Of a stretch of 64,000 nt of DNA, positions 30,243 to 40,682 are shown piece by piece (within the stretch, counting starts at the first letter, position 1; each line of letters begins with the position of its first letter). Source of the stretch: Rouxiella badensis (lineage in GTDB: Bacteria > Pseudomonadota > Gammaproteobacteria > Enterobacterales > Enterobacteriaceae); assembly GCF_002093665.1 (NCBI RefSeq), contig NZ_MRWE01000002.1, positions 124,001 to 188,000 of the forward strand, in the 5' to 3' direction. A program made the translations under genes and the position numbers. Under the pieces are notes generated by a model. It was not told where the DNA came from. It made no database searches and worked only from the letters and a program-made list of their open reading frames with translations.

Positions 30243-32906
30243 ATGTCAGAACGTGTAAATAATGACGTGGATCCGATCGAAACTCGCGACTGGCTACAAG
30301 CGATCGAATCGGTCATCCGTGAAGAAGGTGTTGAGCGTGCACAGTTCCTGCTAGACCAGGTTCTGAATGAAGCACGTAAAGGCGGCGTGAGCGTTGCAGC
30401 TGGTGCTGCAAGCCGTAACTACATCAACACCATCGCTGTTGAAGACGAACCTGAGTATCCGGGTAACCTGGAGCTGGAACGCAACATCCGTACTGCAATC
30501 CGCTGGAACGCGATTATGACCGTTCTGCGTGCATCCAAGAAAGACCTGGAACTGGGTGGCCACATGTCATCATTCCAGTCTTCTGCCGCTATCTATGAAG
30601 TGTGTTTCAACCACTTCTTCCGTGCGCGCAACGAGCAGGACGGCGGTGACCTGGTGTACTTCCAGGGCCACATCTCTCCAGGCGTGTACGCCCGTGCCTT
30701 CCTCGAAGGTCGTCTGACCGAAGAGCAGATGAACAATTTCCGTCAGGAAGTTCACGGTAAAGGTCTGTCCTCCTACCCGCACCCTAAACTGATGCCTGAA
30801 TTCTGGCAGTTCCCGACCGTCTCAATGGGGCTGGGTCCAATCGGTGCTATCTATCAGGCTAAATTCCTGAAATACCTCGACCACCGTGGTCTGAAAGACA
30901 CGACCAACCAGCGCGTTTATGCGTTCCTGGGTGACGGTGAGATGGATGAGCCAGAATCCAAAGGTGCGATCACCATCGCGACCCGTGAGAAACTGGACAA
31001 CCTGTGCTTCATCATTAACTGTAACCTGCAACGCCTCGACGGCCCGGTTACCGGTAATGGCAAAATCATCAACGAACTGGAAGGCATCTTTGCGGGCGCT
31101 GGCTGGAACGTTATCAAGGTCATTTGGGGCAACCGTTGGGACGAACTGCTGCGTAAAGACACCAGCGGCAAGCTTATCCAACTGATGAATGAAACCGTTG
31201 ACGGTGACTACCAGACCTTTAAATCACGCGACGGTAAATACGTGCGTGAACACTTCTTCGGCAAATACCCAGAAACCGCTGAACTGGTCAAAGACATGAC
31301 CGACGAGCAAATCTGGGCGCTGAACCGTGGCGGTCATGATCCTAAGAAAGTCTTTGCTGCCCTGAACAAGGCGCAGAACACCAAAGGCCAGCCTACCGTC
31401 ATTCTTGCCCATACCATCAAAGGTTACGGCATGGGTGAAACCGCTGAAGGCAAGAACATTGCCCACCAGGTTAAGAAAATGAACATGGACGGCGTACGCT
31501 ACATCCGTGATCGTTTCAGCGTGCCTGTCAGCGATGAAAACATCGAAAAACTGCCTTACATCACCCTGGAAAAAGACTCTGCAGAGTACAAATACCTGCA
31601 CGAACGTCGCCAGGCGCTGAAAGGCTATCTGCCGACGCGTCTGCCAAAATTCACTCAGAAGCTGGAAATGCCGAAACTGGAAGACTTCTCTCAGCTGCTG
31701 GAAGAGCAGAAGAAAGAGATCTCTACCACCATCGCCTTCGTCCGTGCGCTGAATGTGATGCTGAAGAACGAATCGATCAAAGATCGTCTGGTGCCGATCA
31801 TCGCCGATGAAGCGCGTACCTTCGGTATGGAAGGTCTGTTCCGTCAAATTGGTATCTACAGCCCGAACGGCCAGCAATACACCCCGCAGGACCGTGAGCA
31901 GGTTGCTTACTATAAAGAAGACGAGAAAGGTCAGATTCTGCAGGAAGGGATCAATGAACTGGGTGCGGCTTCTTCATGGCTGGCAGCGGCAACGTCGTAC
32001 AGCACCAACGACCTGCCAATGATCCCGTTCTACATCTACTATTCCATGTTCGGTTTCCAGCGTATCGGCGACCTGTGCTGGGCAGCGGGCGACCAACAGG
32101 CGCGCGGCTTCCTGGTCGGTGGTACCTCGGGTCGTACGACGCTGAACGGTGAAGGTCTGCAGCACGAAGATGGTCACAGCCACATTCAGTCGCTGACTAT
32201 CCCTAACTGTATCTCCTACGATCCGGCTTATGCCTACGAAGTGGCGGTCATCATGCATGACGGTCTGGTTCGTATGTACGGTGACGCGCAGGAAAACATT
32301 TACTACTACATCACCACGCTGAACGAAAACTACCACATGCCAGCCATGCCGGAAGGTTCGGAAGAAGGTATTCGTAAGGGTATCTACAAGCTCGAAACTC
32401 TGGAAGGCAGCAAAGGTAAAGTGCAGCTGTTGGGCTCAGGCGCAATCCTGCGTCACGTGCGTGAAGCGGCTCAGATCCTGGCGAAAGACTACGGCGTTGG
32501 CTCTGACGTTTATAGCGTGACCTCCTTCACCGAACTGGCCCGCGACGGTCAGGACTGCGAACGTTGGAACATGCTGCACCCGGCCGAAAAACCACGCGTA
32601 CCTTACGTGGCTCAGGTGATGAACGACGCACCGGCTGTGGCGTCTACCGACTACATGAAGCTGTTCGCAGAGCAGATCCGTAACTTCATTCCTGCCAGCG
32701 AGTTCCGCGTACTGGGCACCGACGGTTACGGCCGTTCTGACAGCCGCGAAAACCTGCGTCACCACTTCGAGATCGATGCATCTTACGTGGTGGTTGCTGC
32801 ACTGGGCGAATTGGCCAAACGTGGCGAGATCGATGTGAAGGTTGTGGCAGAAGCCATCACCAAGTTTGGCATCGATGCTGACAAAGTTAACCCGCGTCTG
32901 GCGTAA
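30243..32906 (+). CDS. aceE: Pyruvate dehydrogenase E1 component AceE
   Basis: Thiamine diphosphate-dependent decarboxylase of the pyruvate dehydrogenase complex; it decarboxylates pyruvate and acetylates the lipoyl groups of AceF. It has 887 residues, the E. coli length. The TPP motif is visible as GDGEMDEPESKGA, followed by FIINCNLQRLDGPV (the GDG...NCN pattern). The active-site loop region HTIKGYGMGETAEGKN and the segment QEGINELGAASSW are also conserved. AAGGA precedes the ATG. It is followed by a 13-base gap to aceF. Confidence 0.99.
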   Translation: MSERVNNDVDPIETRDWLQAIESVIREEGVERAQFLLDQVLNEARKGGVSVAAGAASRNYINTIAVEDEPEYPGNLELERNIRTAIRWNAIMTVLRASKKDLELGGHMSSFQSSAAIYEVCFNHFFRARNEQDGGDLVYFQGHISPGVYARAFLEGRLTEEQMNNFRQEVHGKGLSSYPHPKLMPEFWQFPTVSMGLGPIGAIYQAKFLKYLDHRGLKDTTNQRVYAFLGDGEMDEPESKGAITIATREKLDNLCFIINCNLQRLDGPVTGNGKIINELEGIFAGAGWNVIKVIWGNRWDELLRKDTSGKLIQLMNETVDGDYQTFKSRDGKYVREHFFGKYPETAELVKDMTDEQIWALNRGGHDPKKVFAALNKAQNTKGQPTVILAHTIKGYGMGETAEGKNIAHQVKKMNMDGVRYIRDRFSVPVSDENIEKLPYITLEKDSAEYKYLHERRQALKGYLPTRLPKFTQKLEMPKLEDFSQLLEEQKKEISTTIAFVRALNVMLKNESIKDRLVPIIADEARTFGMEGLFRQIGIYSPNGQQYTPQDREQVAYYKEDEKGQILQEGINELGAASSWLAAATSYSTNDLPMIPFYIYYSMFGFQRIGDLCWAAGDQQARGFLVGGTSGRTTLNGEGLQHEDGHSHIQSLTIPNCISYDPAYAYEVAVIMHDGLVRMYGDAQENIYYYITTLNENYHMPAMPEGSEEGIRKGIYKLETLEGSKGKVQLLGSGAILRHVREAAQILAKDYGVGSDVYSVTSFTELARDGQDCERWNMLHPAEKPRVPYVAQVMNDAPAVASTDYMKLFAEQIRNFIPASEFRVLGTDGYGRSDSRENLRHHFEIDASYVVVAALGELAKRGEIDVKVVAEAITKFGIDADKVNPRLA

Positions 32907-32919
32907 GAGGTAAAGACAG

Positions 32920-34833
32920 ATGGCTATTGAAATTAATGTACCGGACATTGGTGCCGATGCAGTAGAAGTCACCGAAATTCTGGTGAAGGTGGGCGATAAA
33001 GTTGAGGCCGAGCAGTCACTTATCGTCGTTGAAGGTGATAAGGCGTCAATGGAAGTCCCTTCTCCACAGGCTGGCGTGGTGAAAGAAATCAAAGTTGCGG
33101 TCGGCGATACCGTCGAGACCGGCAAACTGATCTTCGTGTTTGATTCTGCGGACGGTGCTGCGGCACCGGCTAAAGCGGAAGAGAAACCGGCTGCCAAAGA
33201 ACAAGCGAAAGCAGAATCAAAACCTGCTGCCGCCGCTTCAAGCGAAAGCAAAGAAGTTAACGTACCGGACATCGGCGGCGACGAAGTTGAAGTCACCGAG
33301 ATCATGGTGAAGGTGGGCGACAAAGTTGAAGCTGAACAGTCGCTGCTCACCGTTGAAGGCGACAAGGCCTCAATGGAAGTGCCTGCACCTTTCGCCGGTA
33401 CCGTGAAAGAAATCAAAATTGCAGCGGGCGATAAAGTCAGCACCGGTTCTCTGATTTTTGTATTTGAAGTTGCAGGCTCTGGCTCTGCGGCACCTGCTCC
33501 CGCTGCGGCTGAAAGCAAAGCGGAAGAGAAACCGGCCGCTGCCCCTGCTGCGTCTGGCAGCAAAGAAGTTAACGTACCGGACATCGGTGGTGACGAAGTT
33601 GAAGTCACCGAGATCATGGTTAAAGTGGGCGACAAAGTTGCCGCCGAACAGTCATTGATCACCGTTGAAGGCGACAAGGCCTCAATGGAAGTGCCCGCGC
33701 CGTTTGCCGGTACCGTGAAAGAGATCAAAATTGCAGCGGGCGATAAAGTCAGCACCGGTTCCCTGATCATGGTGTTCGAAGTAGAAGGCGCTGCGCCGGC
33801 TAAGAAAGAAGAAGCGGCTGCCCCTGCCAAACAGGAACAGAAAGCGGCGGCTCCAGCGCCTGCTGCCGTTGCCGAGAGCAAAGGCGAGTTCTCAGAGAAC
33901 GATGCTTACGTTCATGCAACGCCGGTTATCCGTCGTCTGGCCCGCGAATTTGGCGTAAACCTGTCCAAAGTGAAAGGCAGCGGTCGTAAAGGCCGTATCC
34001 TGCGCGAAGACGTTCAGGCTTACGTGAAAGACGCCGTGAAACGTGCAGAAGCTGCACCGGCTGCCGCTGCGGCGGCTGGCGGTGGTCTGCCGGGCATGCT
34101 GCCATGGCCGAAGGTTGATTACAGCAAGTTTGGTGAAATCGAAGAAGTCGAACTGGGCCGCATCCAGAAAATCTCTGGTGCTAACCTGAGCCGTAACTGG
34201 GTCATGATCCCGCACGTTACGCAGTTCGATGAAGCGGATATCACCGAAGTTGAAGAATTCCGTAAGCAGCAGAACGTTGAAGCCGAGAAGAAGAAACTCG
34301 ACGTCAAGATAACGCCGCTGGTGTTCATCATGAAAGCCGTTGCCAAGGCGCTGGAAGAGTTCCCACGCTTCAACAGCTCGATTTCTGCCGATGCTCAAAA
34401 GCTGACGCTGAAAAAGTACATCAACATCGGTGTTGCTGTTGATACGCCTAACGGCCTGGTGGTTCCTGTGTTCCGTGACGTCAACAAGAAAGGCATTGTT
34501 GAGCTGTCCCGCGAGCTGTCGGTTATCTCCAAGAAAGCCCGCGACGGTAAACTGACTGCCTCCGACATGCAGGGCGGCTGTTTCACTATTTCCAGCCTCG
34601 GTGGTATTGGCGGTACGGCGTTCACGCCTATCGTCAACGCACCGGAAGTGGCGATTCTGGGCGTTTCCAAATCGTCCATCAAGCCGGTCTGGAATGGTAA
34701 AGAGTTCGAACCACGTCTGATGTTGCCGCTGTCTCTGTCCTTCGATCACCGCGTCATTGACGGTGCTGCCGGGGCACGTTTCGCTGCATACATCGGTACA
34801 ATAATGTCAGATATTCGTCGTCTGGTGATGTAA
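32920..34833 (+). CDS. aceF: Dihydrolipoamide acetyltransferase AceF (E2), three lipoyl domains
   Basis: Core of the pyruvate dehydrogenase complex; it passes the acetyl group to CoA. The 637 residues include three N-terminal lipoyl domains with lipoylated lysines at 41, 149 and 253 (each in [10 protein letters not shown]), joined by Ala/Pro/Lys-rich swinging linkers. The peripheral subunit-binding domain ([17 protein letters not shown]...[11 protein letters not shown]) comes next, around residues 330 to 370. The catalytic acetyltransferase domain ends with [15 protein letters not shown], with catalytic His610. Domains two and three are nearly identical even at the DNA level. Confidence 0.99.
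   Translation: MAIEINVPDIGADAVEVTEILVKVGDKVEAEQSLIVVEGDKASMEVPSPQAGVVKEIKVAVGDTVETGKLIFVFDSADGAAAPAKAEEKPAAKEQAKAESKPAAAASSESKEVNVPDIGGDEVEVTEIMVKVGDKVEAEQSLLTVEGDKASMEVPAPFAGTVKEIKIAAGDKVSTGSLIFVFEVAGSGSAAPAPAAAESKAEEKPAAAPAASGSKEVNVPDIGGDEVEVTEIMVKVGDKVAAEQSLITVEGDKASMEVPAPFAGTVKEIKIAAGDKVSTGSLIMVFEVEGAAPAKKEEAAAPAKQEQKAAAPAPAAVAESKGEFSENDAYVHATPVIRRLAREFGVNLSKVKGSGRKGRILREDVQAYVKDAVKRAEAAPAAAAAAGGGLPGMLPWPKVDYSKFGEIEEVELGRIQKISGANLSRNWVMIPHVTQFDEADITEVEEFRKQQNVEAEKKKLDVKITPLVFIMKAVAKALEEFPRFNSSISADAQKLTLKKYINIGVAVDTPNGLVVPVFRDVNKKGIVELSRELSVISKKARDGKLTASDMQGGCFTISSLGGIGGTAFTPIVNAPEVAILGVSKSSIKPVWNGKEFEPRLMLPLSLSFDHRVIDGAAGARFAAYIGTIMSDIRRLVM
33249..33782 (+). repeat. Near-identical tandem lipoyl-domain DNA repeats in aceF
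   Basis: About 220 bases starting at 33249 recur with few differences starting at 33561, a pitch of 312 bases. They encode the second and third lipoyl domains. The first lipoyl domain (from 32920) is less similar. The likeness points to gene conversion or recent duplication between the two modules. Confidence 0.8.
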
Positions 34834-34840
34834 TTGTTAT

Positions 34841-34869
34841 AAGGCCGGCACGTAGCCGGCCTTGTTTTT
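34841..34869 (+). terminator. Terminator after aceF
   Basis: AAGGCCGGC (34841-34849) and GCCGGCCTT (34855-34863) form a perfect 9-bp stem with a 5-base loop, followed by GTTTTT. It splits aceEF from lpd, which therefore is likely also read from a promoter within 34870-35066, as in E. coli where Lpd serves other complexes too. Confidence 0.88.
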
Positions 34870-35076
34870 GACACGGATCTTGTTGTCTTTCATAGATGAC
34901 AAGGTTGTTGAGACTCAGGTCACCCGAAGTTTGTTTGCAGATTTTTAACAATTCTGTAAACTTCTGGCGGTGTATGCGTCCCGGTGGATGATGGGCGTTG
35001 CGTACTGCATTCGCGAAATTACGAATGTGCTTTAAGTAAACGTCTGACCCGCCGGACAAACAATTAAGAGGTCATG

Positions 35077-36501
35077 ATGAGTACAGAAATTAAAACTCAG
35101 GTCGTGGTACTTGGGGCTGGTCCTGCAGGCTATTCTGCCGCTTTCCGTTGCGCTGATTTAGGTCTTGAAACCGTTCTGGTTGAACGCTATTCCACTCTCG
35201 GTGGCGTTTGTCTGAACGTAGGTTGTATCCCTTCCAAAGCTCTGCTGCATGTAGCAAAAGTGATTTCCGAAGCTAAAGCTCTGGAAGCGCACGGCATTGT
35301 TTTCGGTGAGCCAAAAACCGATATCGACAAAGTTCGTCTGTGGAAAGAAAAAGTCATTAACCAGCTGACCGGCGGTCTGTCTGGTATGGCGAAAGGCCGT
35401 AAAGTCAAAGTCGTGAACGGCTTGGGTAAATTTACCGGCGCGAACACCCTGGTTGTTGAAGGCGAAAATGGTGCAACTACCATCAACTTCGACAATGCCA
35501 TCATTGCCGCAGGTTCTCGTCCAATCACTCTGCCATTCATTCCACATGATGACCCACGCGTTTGGGACTCTACGGATGCGCTGGAGCTGAAAACTGTCCC
35601 AGAGCGTCTGCTGGTTATGGGCGGCGGTATCATCGGTCTGGAAATGGGTACCGTGTATCACGCCCTGGGTTCAAAAATCGACGTGGTCGAAATGTTTGAC
35701 CAGGTGATCCCGGCTGCCGACAAAGACGTTGTTAAAGTCTTTACCAAGAAAATCAGCAAGCAGTTTAATCTGATGCTGGAAACCAAAGTCACCGCCGTTG
35801 AAGCGAAAGAAGACGGTATCTATGTGACGATGGAAGGTAAAAAAGCGCCAGCTGAACCCCAGCGTTACGACGCAGTGCTGGTGGCTATCGGTCGTGTGCC
35901 TAACGGCAAACTGCTGGACGCAGGCGCTGCCGGCGTTGAGGTTGACGAACGTGGCTTTATCCACGTTGATAAGCAAATGCGTACCAACATTCCACACATC
36001 TTCGCTATCGGCGATATCGTCGGTCAGCCAATGCTGGCACACAAAGGTGTGCATGAAGGTCACGTGGCCGCCGAAGTTATCTCCGGCAAGAAACACTACT
36101 TCGATCCGAAGGTCATTCCTTCAATTGCCTACACCGAGCCAGAAGTTGCCTGGGTGGGTCTGACCGAGAAAGAAGCGAAAGAGAAGGGTATCAGCTTTGA
36201 GACTGCGACCTTCCCGTGGGCGGCATCAGGTCGCGCGATCGCTTCCGACTGTGCAGATGGCATGACCAAGCTTATCTTCGACAAAGAAACTCACCGCGTT
36301 ATCGGTGGTGCGATTGTCGGGACCAACGGCGGCGAGTTGCTGGGTGAAATTGGCCTGGCCATCGAGATGGGCTGTGACGCTGAAGATATCGCGCTGACCA
36401 TCCACGCTCACCCGACTCTGCACGAGTCTGTGGGTCTGGCAGCAGAAATCTTTGAAGGCAGCATCACTGACCTGCCAAACCCGAAAGCCAAGAAAAAGTA
36501 A
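35077..36501 (+). CDS. lpd: Dihydrolipoamide dehydrogenase Lpd (E3)
   Basis: FAD flavoprotein that reoxidises dihydrolipoamide with NAD+ in the pyruvate and 2-oxoglutarate dehydrogenase complexes and the glycine cleavage system. The ATG at 35077 (AGAGGT about 5 bases upstream) gives 474 residues, matching E. coli; an ATG one codon earlier is too close to the ribosome binding site. Motifs: the FAD loop VVLGAGPAGYSAA, redox-active disulfide GGVCLNVGCIPSK, NAD loop GGGIIGLEMGTVYH, and the C-terminal active-site HAHPTLHE. A strong terminator follows. Confidence 0.99.
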   Translation: MSTEIKTQVVVLGAGPAGYSAAFRCADLGLETVLVERYSTLGGVCLNVGCIPSKALLHVAKVISEAKALEAHGIVFGEPKTDIDKVRLWKEKVINQLTGGLSGMAKGRKVKVVNGLGKFTGANTLVVEGENGATTINFDNAIIAAGSRPITLPFIPHDDPRVWDSTDALELKTVPERLLVMGGGIIGLEMGTVYHALGSKIDVVEMFDQVIPAADKDVVKVFTKKISKQFNLMLETKVTAVEAKEDGIYVTMEGKKAPAEPQRYDAVLVAIGRVPNGKLLDAGAAGVEVDERGFIHVDKQMRTNIPHIFAIGDIVGQPMLAHKGVHEGHVAAEVISGKKHYFDPKVIPSIAYTEPEVAWVGLTEKEAKEKGISFETATFPWAASGRAIASDCADGMTKLIFDKETHRVIGGAIVGTNGGELLGEIGLAIEMGCDAEDIALTIHAHPTLHESVGLAAEIFEGSITDLPNPKAKKK

Positions 36502-36521
36502 TTTCAGGTTGAAGGTTATAG

Positions 36522-36551
36522 AACGGCTCCTGAGAAGGGGCCGTTTTTTTT
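36522..36551 (+). terminator. Terminator after lpd
   Basis: AACGGCTCC (36522-36530) pairs with GGGGCCGTT (36537-36545), with one G-U pair, and is followed by a run of eight T. Confidence 0.9.
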
Positions 36552-36591
36552 GTGTCTGTTTTTATTGAGTTATTGAGTGAAGTCAGTCAGT

Positions 36592-37488
36592 TTATAACGC
36601 CTGATTGTTAGGATGGGCAAACAGCGCCTTCATATCATCCGACATCGCAAAGTCCATATTCAGATTTTTAGGCGGAACCGGCTGCAAGAACCAGCGGGTA
36701 TACCACTTCGCCGCCTCGCCCGAGGTCTGTGCACTGGCAATAGTGTCATCAACCAATTTCTCGAACTGTGGATCATCTTTACGCAGCATGCAGCCGTAGG
36801 CTTCACGTGACTGAGCCGTGCCGATAATCTCCCAGTCGGAAGGTTTACGTGCCTTGGCGCGGTCACCGGCCAGCAGGGCGTCATCCATCATAAAGGCCGA
36901 TGCACGACCCGTTTCCAAGGTATGGAACGCCGACGCGCCTCCTTCCTGCGCACTGATAATGCGCATCTGCATCTTTTTATCGCTGTTCATTTTATTGAGC
37001 AGAATTTCTGAGGTGGTCCCGCCGGTCGTTGAAACAGTCTTACCGTTGAGGTCAGAGAAGTCTTTGATCCCCGAACCTTTCTTGACCAGCAGCTTGGTCC
37101 CGACGATAAAAATCGTATCTGAGAAGGTCACCTGTTTTTGCCGCTCAGGGTTGTTGGTGGTTGAACCACACTCAAAATCATAGACGTTGTTTTGCAACAG
37201 GGGGATGCGATTCGGTGAGGTGATCGAGATAAATTTTACAGTAATATTTTCTTTATTAAGACGTTTTTTAATCGCTTCAACAATCTTGGTCGAATACTCC
37301 TGCGAGTAGCCCATGATTTTATCGCCATCGTCTTTATAGGAAAAAGGCACGTTCGACTCACGGTATCCTACGGTGATCAGGTTCTGTTGATCAATTTTCT
37401 TTAATGTTCCTGTGAGCGCCTCGGCCTGAGCATAGCCACAAACTAACGTCGAGCAGAGCAGGAGGGTGTGAATTTTCTTACGTGACAT
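36592..37488 (-). CDS. Orphan GltI-like glutamate/aspartate-binding periplasmic protein
   Basis: ABC importer solute-binding protein of 298 residues with a Sec signal peptide (basic start, hydrophobic core, probable cut after AQA at residue 22). The mature part is very close to GltI: VGYRESNVPFSY, NRIPLLQNNVYDFECGSTTNNPERQ, FSDTIFIVGTKLLVKK and EAYGCMLRKDDPQFEKL. Thus Glu or Asp is the likely ligand. No permease or ATPase gene (gltJKL) is adjacent, so it must use a partner elsewhere or act alone. It occupies the place where E. coli has yacH. It may be a second copy of gltI, which cannot be checked here. Confidence 0.85.
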   Translation of the reverse strand: MSRKKIHTLLLCSTLVCGYAQAEALTGTLKKIDQQNLITVGYRESNVPFSYKDDGDKIMGYSQEYSTKIVEAIKKRLNKENITVKFISITSPNRIPLLQNNVYDFECGSTTNNPERQKQVTFSDTIFIVGTKLLVKKGSGIKDFSDLNGKTVSTTGGTTSEILLNKMNSDKKMQMRIISAQEGGASAFHTLETGRASAFMMDDALLAGDRAKARKPSDWEIIGTAQSREAYGCMLRKDDPQFEKLVDDTIASAQTSGEAAKWYTRWFLQPVPPKNLNMDFAMSDDMKALFAHPNNQAL

Positions 37489-37982
37489 TTTCCTTCCTTA
37501 TTGATCCAAAGGTAAAAATTGCACCACTTTCATGAGAAGTGTTATGCAAACCTCAGGCCATGCTCTTTAATTTTTCATTTTTGTGAGATGTCGCAGGCGT
37601 GGGGCCGACCACGTAAAAAACAGTGTCGAAAAGCCCTTTAATAAATTATGGTTAATGCCTTGTGGCGGGAACCGCATTGAAAGGCAGAGGATTGCACTGT
37701 GCTCAACGATTCAGCAAATATTTTATGTTGCTTTTTTGTGAACGAATTAACAAGCGCGTCAAACCCTGCTATGCTGCCACAGCGCAACCGGGGACTGTCG
37801 TCGCTAAGCGTTCAGGATGTTTCGCTTCGCCTCACACAAGACGTGCCCGCCGTGATCCGACCATCGGCCACATTCAAACCCCATTTCCGGGTGCTGTAAC
37901 CCATTGGGTCAATAGCTGATTGATGTCGGAGCCCAGGCCCAGCCTGGACATAATAAATGACAATGAGAGCGAGGAGAGAGTC
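37489..37982 (+). promoter_or_regulatory. Gene-free region with acnB promoter and leader
   Basis: No protein-coding gene is convincing in these 494 bases. A good sigma-70 promoter for acnB is TTAACA (37747-37752) and TATGCT (37770-37775) with a 17-base spacer. This implies a leader of about 200 bases. Near the start of acnB lie CAATGAGAGCGA (37961-37972) and AGGAG (37972-37976); the former resembles the site in acnB mRNA that pairs with the iron-responsive small RNA RyhB. An AT-rich stretch near 37540-37580 probably carries the promoter for the minus-strand gltI-like gene. Confidence 0.5.
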
Positions 37983-40580
37983 GTGCTAGAAGAATACCGT
38001 AAGCACGTAGCCGAGCGTGCCGCAGAGGGAATCGTCCCTAAGCCACTCGATGCTTCACAAATGGCCGCACTGGTTGAATCCCTGAAGAACCCGTCTGAAG
38101 GTGAAGAAGAAACTCTGCTGGACCTGCTGATTAACCGCGTACCACCGGGCGTTGACGAAGCCGCTTATGTCAAAGCCGGATTCCTGGCAGCCGTTGCCAA
38201 AGGCGAAACCACATCTCCGCTGGTTACCCCTGAAAAAGCCGTTGAACTGTTAGGCACCATGCAAGGTGGCTATAACATTCATCCGCTGATTGAAGCGCTG
38301 GAAGACGAAAAGCTGGCGCCTATTGCCGCTAAAGCGCTGTCTCATACTCTGCTGATGTTCGATAACTTCTACGACGTCGAAGAAAAAGCCAAGGCCGGTA
38401 ACGCCTACGCGAAACAAATTCTCCAGTCATGGGCCGACGCAGAATGGTATCTCGCTCGTCCAAAACTGGCCGAGAAAATCACCGTAACCGTCTTTAAAGT
38501 TACCGGTGAGACCAATACCGACGATCTGTCTCCTGCGCCAGATGCCTGGTCACGTCCTGATATCCCACTGCACGCGCTGGCGATGCTGAAGAACGAACGT
38601 GAAGGCATCCATCCGGATCAGCCTGGCAGCGTCGGTCCTATCAAGCAAATCGAAGAGCTGAACAAGAAAGGCTTCCCGCTGGCCTACGTCGGCGATGTGG
38701 TCGGTACGGGTTCATCCCGTAAGTCTGCGACCAACTCTGTGCTGTGGTTCATGGGGGACGATATTCCTTACGTGCCAAACAAGCGCGGTGGTGGTGTTGT
38801 TCTCGGCGGTAAAATCGCACCTATCTTCTTCAACACCATGGAAGATGCTGGGGCGCTGCCAATCGAGGTTGATGTCTCTGACCTGAATATGGGCGATGTC
38901 ATCGACATTTACCCTTACAAAGGCGAAGTGCGTAACCACGAAACCGACGCCGTTATCGCAACCTTCGAGCTTAAAACTGACGTTCTGCTGGACGAAGTCC
39001 GCGCCGGTGGCCGTATTCCTCTGATCATCGGCCGTGGCCTGACGACCAAGGCACGTGAAGCACTGAAGCTGCCAACCAGCGATGTGTTCCGTATCGCAAA
39101 ACCTGTCGCAAGCAGCACCAAAGGCTTCTCGCTGGCACAGAAAATGGTAGGCCGCGCCTGTGGCGTTGCAGGTGTCCGTCCTAACGAATACTGCGAACCG
39201 AAAATGACCTCGGTAGGTTCCCAGGACACCACCGGTCCTATGACCCGTGATGAGCTGAAAGACCTGGCCTGCCTGGGCTTCTCAGCCGACCTGGTGATGC
39301 AGTCATTCTGTCATACCGCGGCTTATCCTAAGCCGGTTGATGTGACCACGCACCATACGCTGCCTGACTTCATCATGAACCGTGGCGGTGTTTCACTGCG
39401 TCCGGGCGACGGTATCATCCACTCGTGGCTTAACCGTATGCTGCTGCCAGACACCGTCGGAACCGGTGGTGACTCCCACACCCGTTTCCCAATCGGTATT
39501 TCCTTCCCGGCGGGCTCCGGTCTCGTGGCCTTTGCTGCGGCGACCGGCGTAATGCCACTGGATATGCCTGAGTCGGTGCTGGTTCGCTTCAAGGGTAAAA
39601 TGCAGCCGGGTATCACGCTGCGTGACCTGGTGCATGCCATCCCTTACTACGCGATTCAGGAAGGCCACCTTACCGTTGAGAAGAAAGGTAAGAAAAACCT
39701 GTTCTCCGGCCGTATTCTTGAAATCGAAGGCCTGCCAGAGCTGAAAGTCGAGCAGGCATTTGAACTGGCCGATGCCTCGGCAGAACGTTCAGCCGCTGGC
39801 TGTACGATCAAGCTGGATCAGGCGCCTATCAAAGAATACCTGAGTTCTAACATCGTGCTGTTGAAATGGATGATCTCTGAAGGTTACGGCGATCGCCGCA
39901 CCATTGAGCGTCGTATCAAAGGCATGGAAGAGTGGCTGGCGAACCCGACGCTGCTCGAAGCCGATGCTGACGCAGAATACGCGGCGGTGATCGAAATCGA
40001 TCTGAACGAGATAAAAGAGCCTATTCTGTGCGCACCGAACGACCCAGACGACGCACGTCTGCTGTCGAGCGTGGCCAACAGCAAAATTGACGAAGTGTTC
40101 ATCGGTTCGTGCATGACTAACATCGGTCACTTCCGTGCGGCCGGTAAGTTGCTCGACAGCCACAAAGGTGCGCTGCCAACTCGCCTGTGGGTTGCGCCGC
40201 CGACCAAAATGGACGCTGCTCAGCTCACCGAAGAAGGCTATTACAGCGTCTTTGGCAAGAGCGGTGCGCGTGTAGAGATCCCGGGCTGTTCCCTGTGCAT
40301 GGGTAACCAGGCTCGCGTGGCAGACGGCTCGACGGTGGTTTCAACCTCGACGCGTAACTTCCCGAACCGCCTGGGTAACGGCGCGAACGTCTATCTGGCC
40401 TCGGCCGAGCTGGCAGCGGTTGCCTCCCTGCTGGGACGTCTGCCAACGCCTGAAGAATACCTGACCTACATGGAGCAGGTTGATAAGACAGCGGCAGATA
40501 CTTACCGCTATCTGAACTTCGACAAGCTGTCCGAATATACCGATAAAGCTGACGGCGTGATCTTCCAAACTGCCGTGTAA
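37983..40580 (+). CDS. acnB: Bifunctional aconitate hydratase 2 / 2-methylisocitrate dehydratase AcnB
   Basis: Main TCA-cycle aconitase, with a 4Fe-4S cluster; it isomerises citrate to isocitrate. The GTG at 37983 has AGGAG 6 bases upstream and gives 865 residues, the E. coli length, starting (M)[15 protein letters not shown]. Frames open upstream to 37920 are not conserved. The order is that of AcnB: an N-terminal HEAT-like domain, the swivel domain ([17 protein letters not shown]), then the catalytic domains. Cluster cysteines are in GSCMTNIGH and [13 protein letters not shown] terminator follows. Confidence 0.98.
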   Translation: MLEEYRKHVAERAAEGIVPKPLDASQMAALVESLKNPSEGEEETLLDLLINRVPPGVDEAAYVKAGFLAAVAKGETTSPLVTPEKAVELLGTMQGGYNIHPLIEALEDEKLAPIAAKALSHTLLMFDNFYDVEEKAKAGNAYAKQILQSWADAEWYLARPKLAEKITVTVFKVTGETNTDDLSPAPDAWSRPDIPLHALAMLKNEREGIHPDQPGSVGPIKQIEELNKKGFPLAYVGDVVGTGSSRKSATNSVLWFMGDDIPYVPNKRGGGVVLGGKIAPIFFNTMEDAGALPIEVDVSDLNMGDVIDIYPYKGEVRNHETDAVIATFELKTDVLLDEVRAGGRIPLIIGRGLTTKAREALKLPTSDVFRIAKPVASSTKGFSLAQKMVGRACGVAGVRPNEYCEPKMTSVGSQDTTGPMTRDELKDLACLGFSADLVMQSFCHTAAYPKPVDVTTHHTLPDFIMNRGGVSLRPGDGIIHSWLNRMLLPDTVGTGGDSHTRFPIGISFPAGSGLVAFAAATGVMPLDMPESVLVRFKGKMQPGITLRDLVHAIPYYAIQEGHLTVEKKGKKNLFSGRILEIEGLPELKVEQAFELADASAERSAAGCTIKLDQAPIKEYLSSNIVLLKWMISEGYGDRRTIERRIKGMEEWLANPTLLEADADAEYAAVIEIDLNEIKEPILCAPNDPDDARLLSSVANSKIDEVFIGSCMTNIGHFRAAGKLLDSHKGALPTRLWVAPPTKMDAAQLTEEGYYSVFGKSGARVEIPGCSLCMGNQARVADGSTVVSTSTRNFPNRLGNGANVYLASAELAAVASLLGRLPTPEEYLTYMEQVDKTAADTYRYLNFDKLSEYTDKADGVIFQTAV

Positions 40581-40607
40581 ATCGTTATATTGCGCCACAG
40601 AATACCA

Positions 40608-40631
40608 GGGAGGCTTCGGCCTCCCTTTTTT
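40608..40631 (+). terminator. Terminator after acnB
   Basis: GGGAGGC (40608-40614) and GCCTCCC (40619-40625) form a 7-bp stem capped by the stable TTCG tetraloop and followed by six T. Confidence 0.93.
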
Positions 40632-40682
40632 ATTCCTCTATTTTCATCTCATTTGTCTTAAAGCCAATCGGGAGATAAGACC

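Noticed and set aside
32436-33881. A 481-codon open frame on the minus strand opposite aceE and aceF
   Set aside because: The product is Ser/Thr/Ala repeats that mirror the lipoyl-domain codons of aceF. It overlaps two certain genes and has no family likeness.
37678-37919. Short plus-strand open frames of 66 and 85 codons before acnB
   Set aside because: They end near the acnB leader, are unlike known proteins, and overlap the predicted acnB promoter; more likely untranslated leader.
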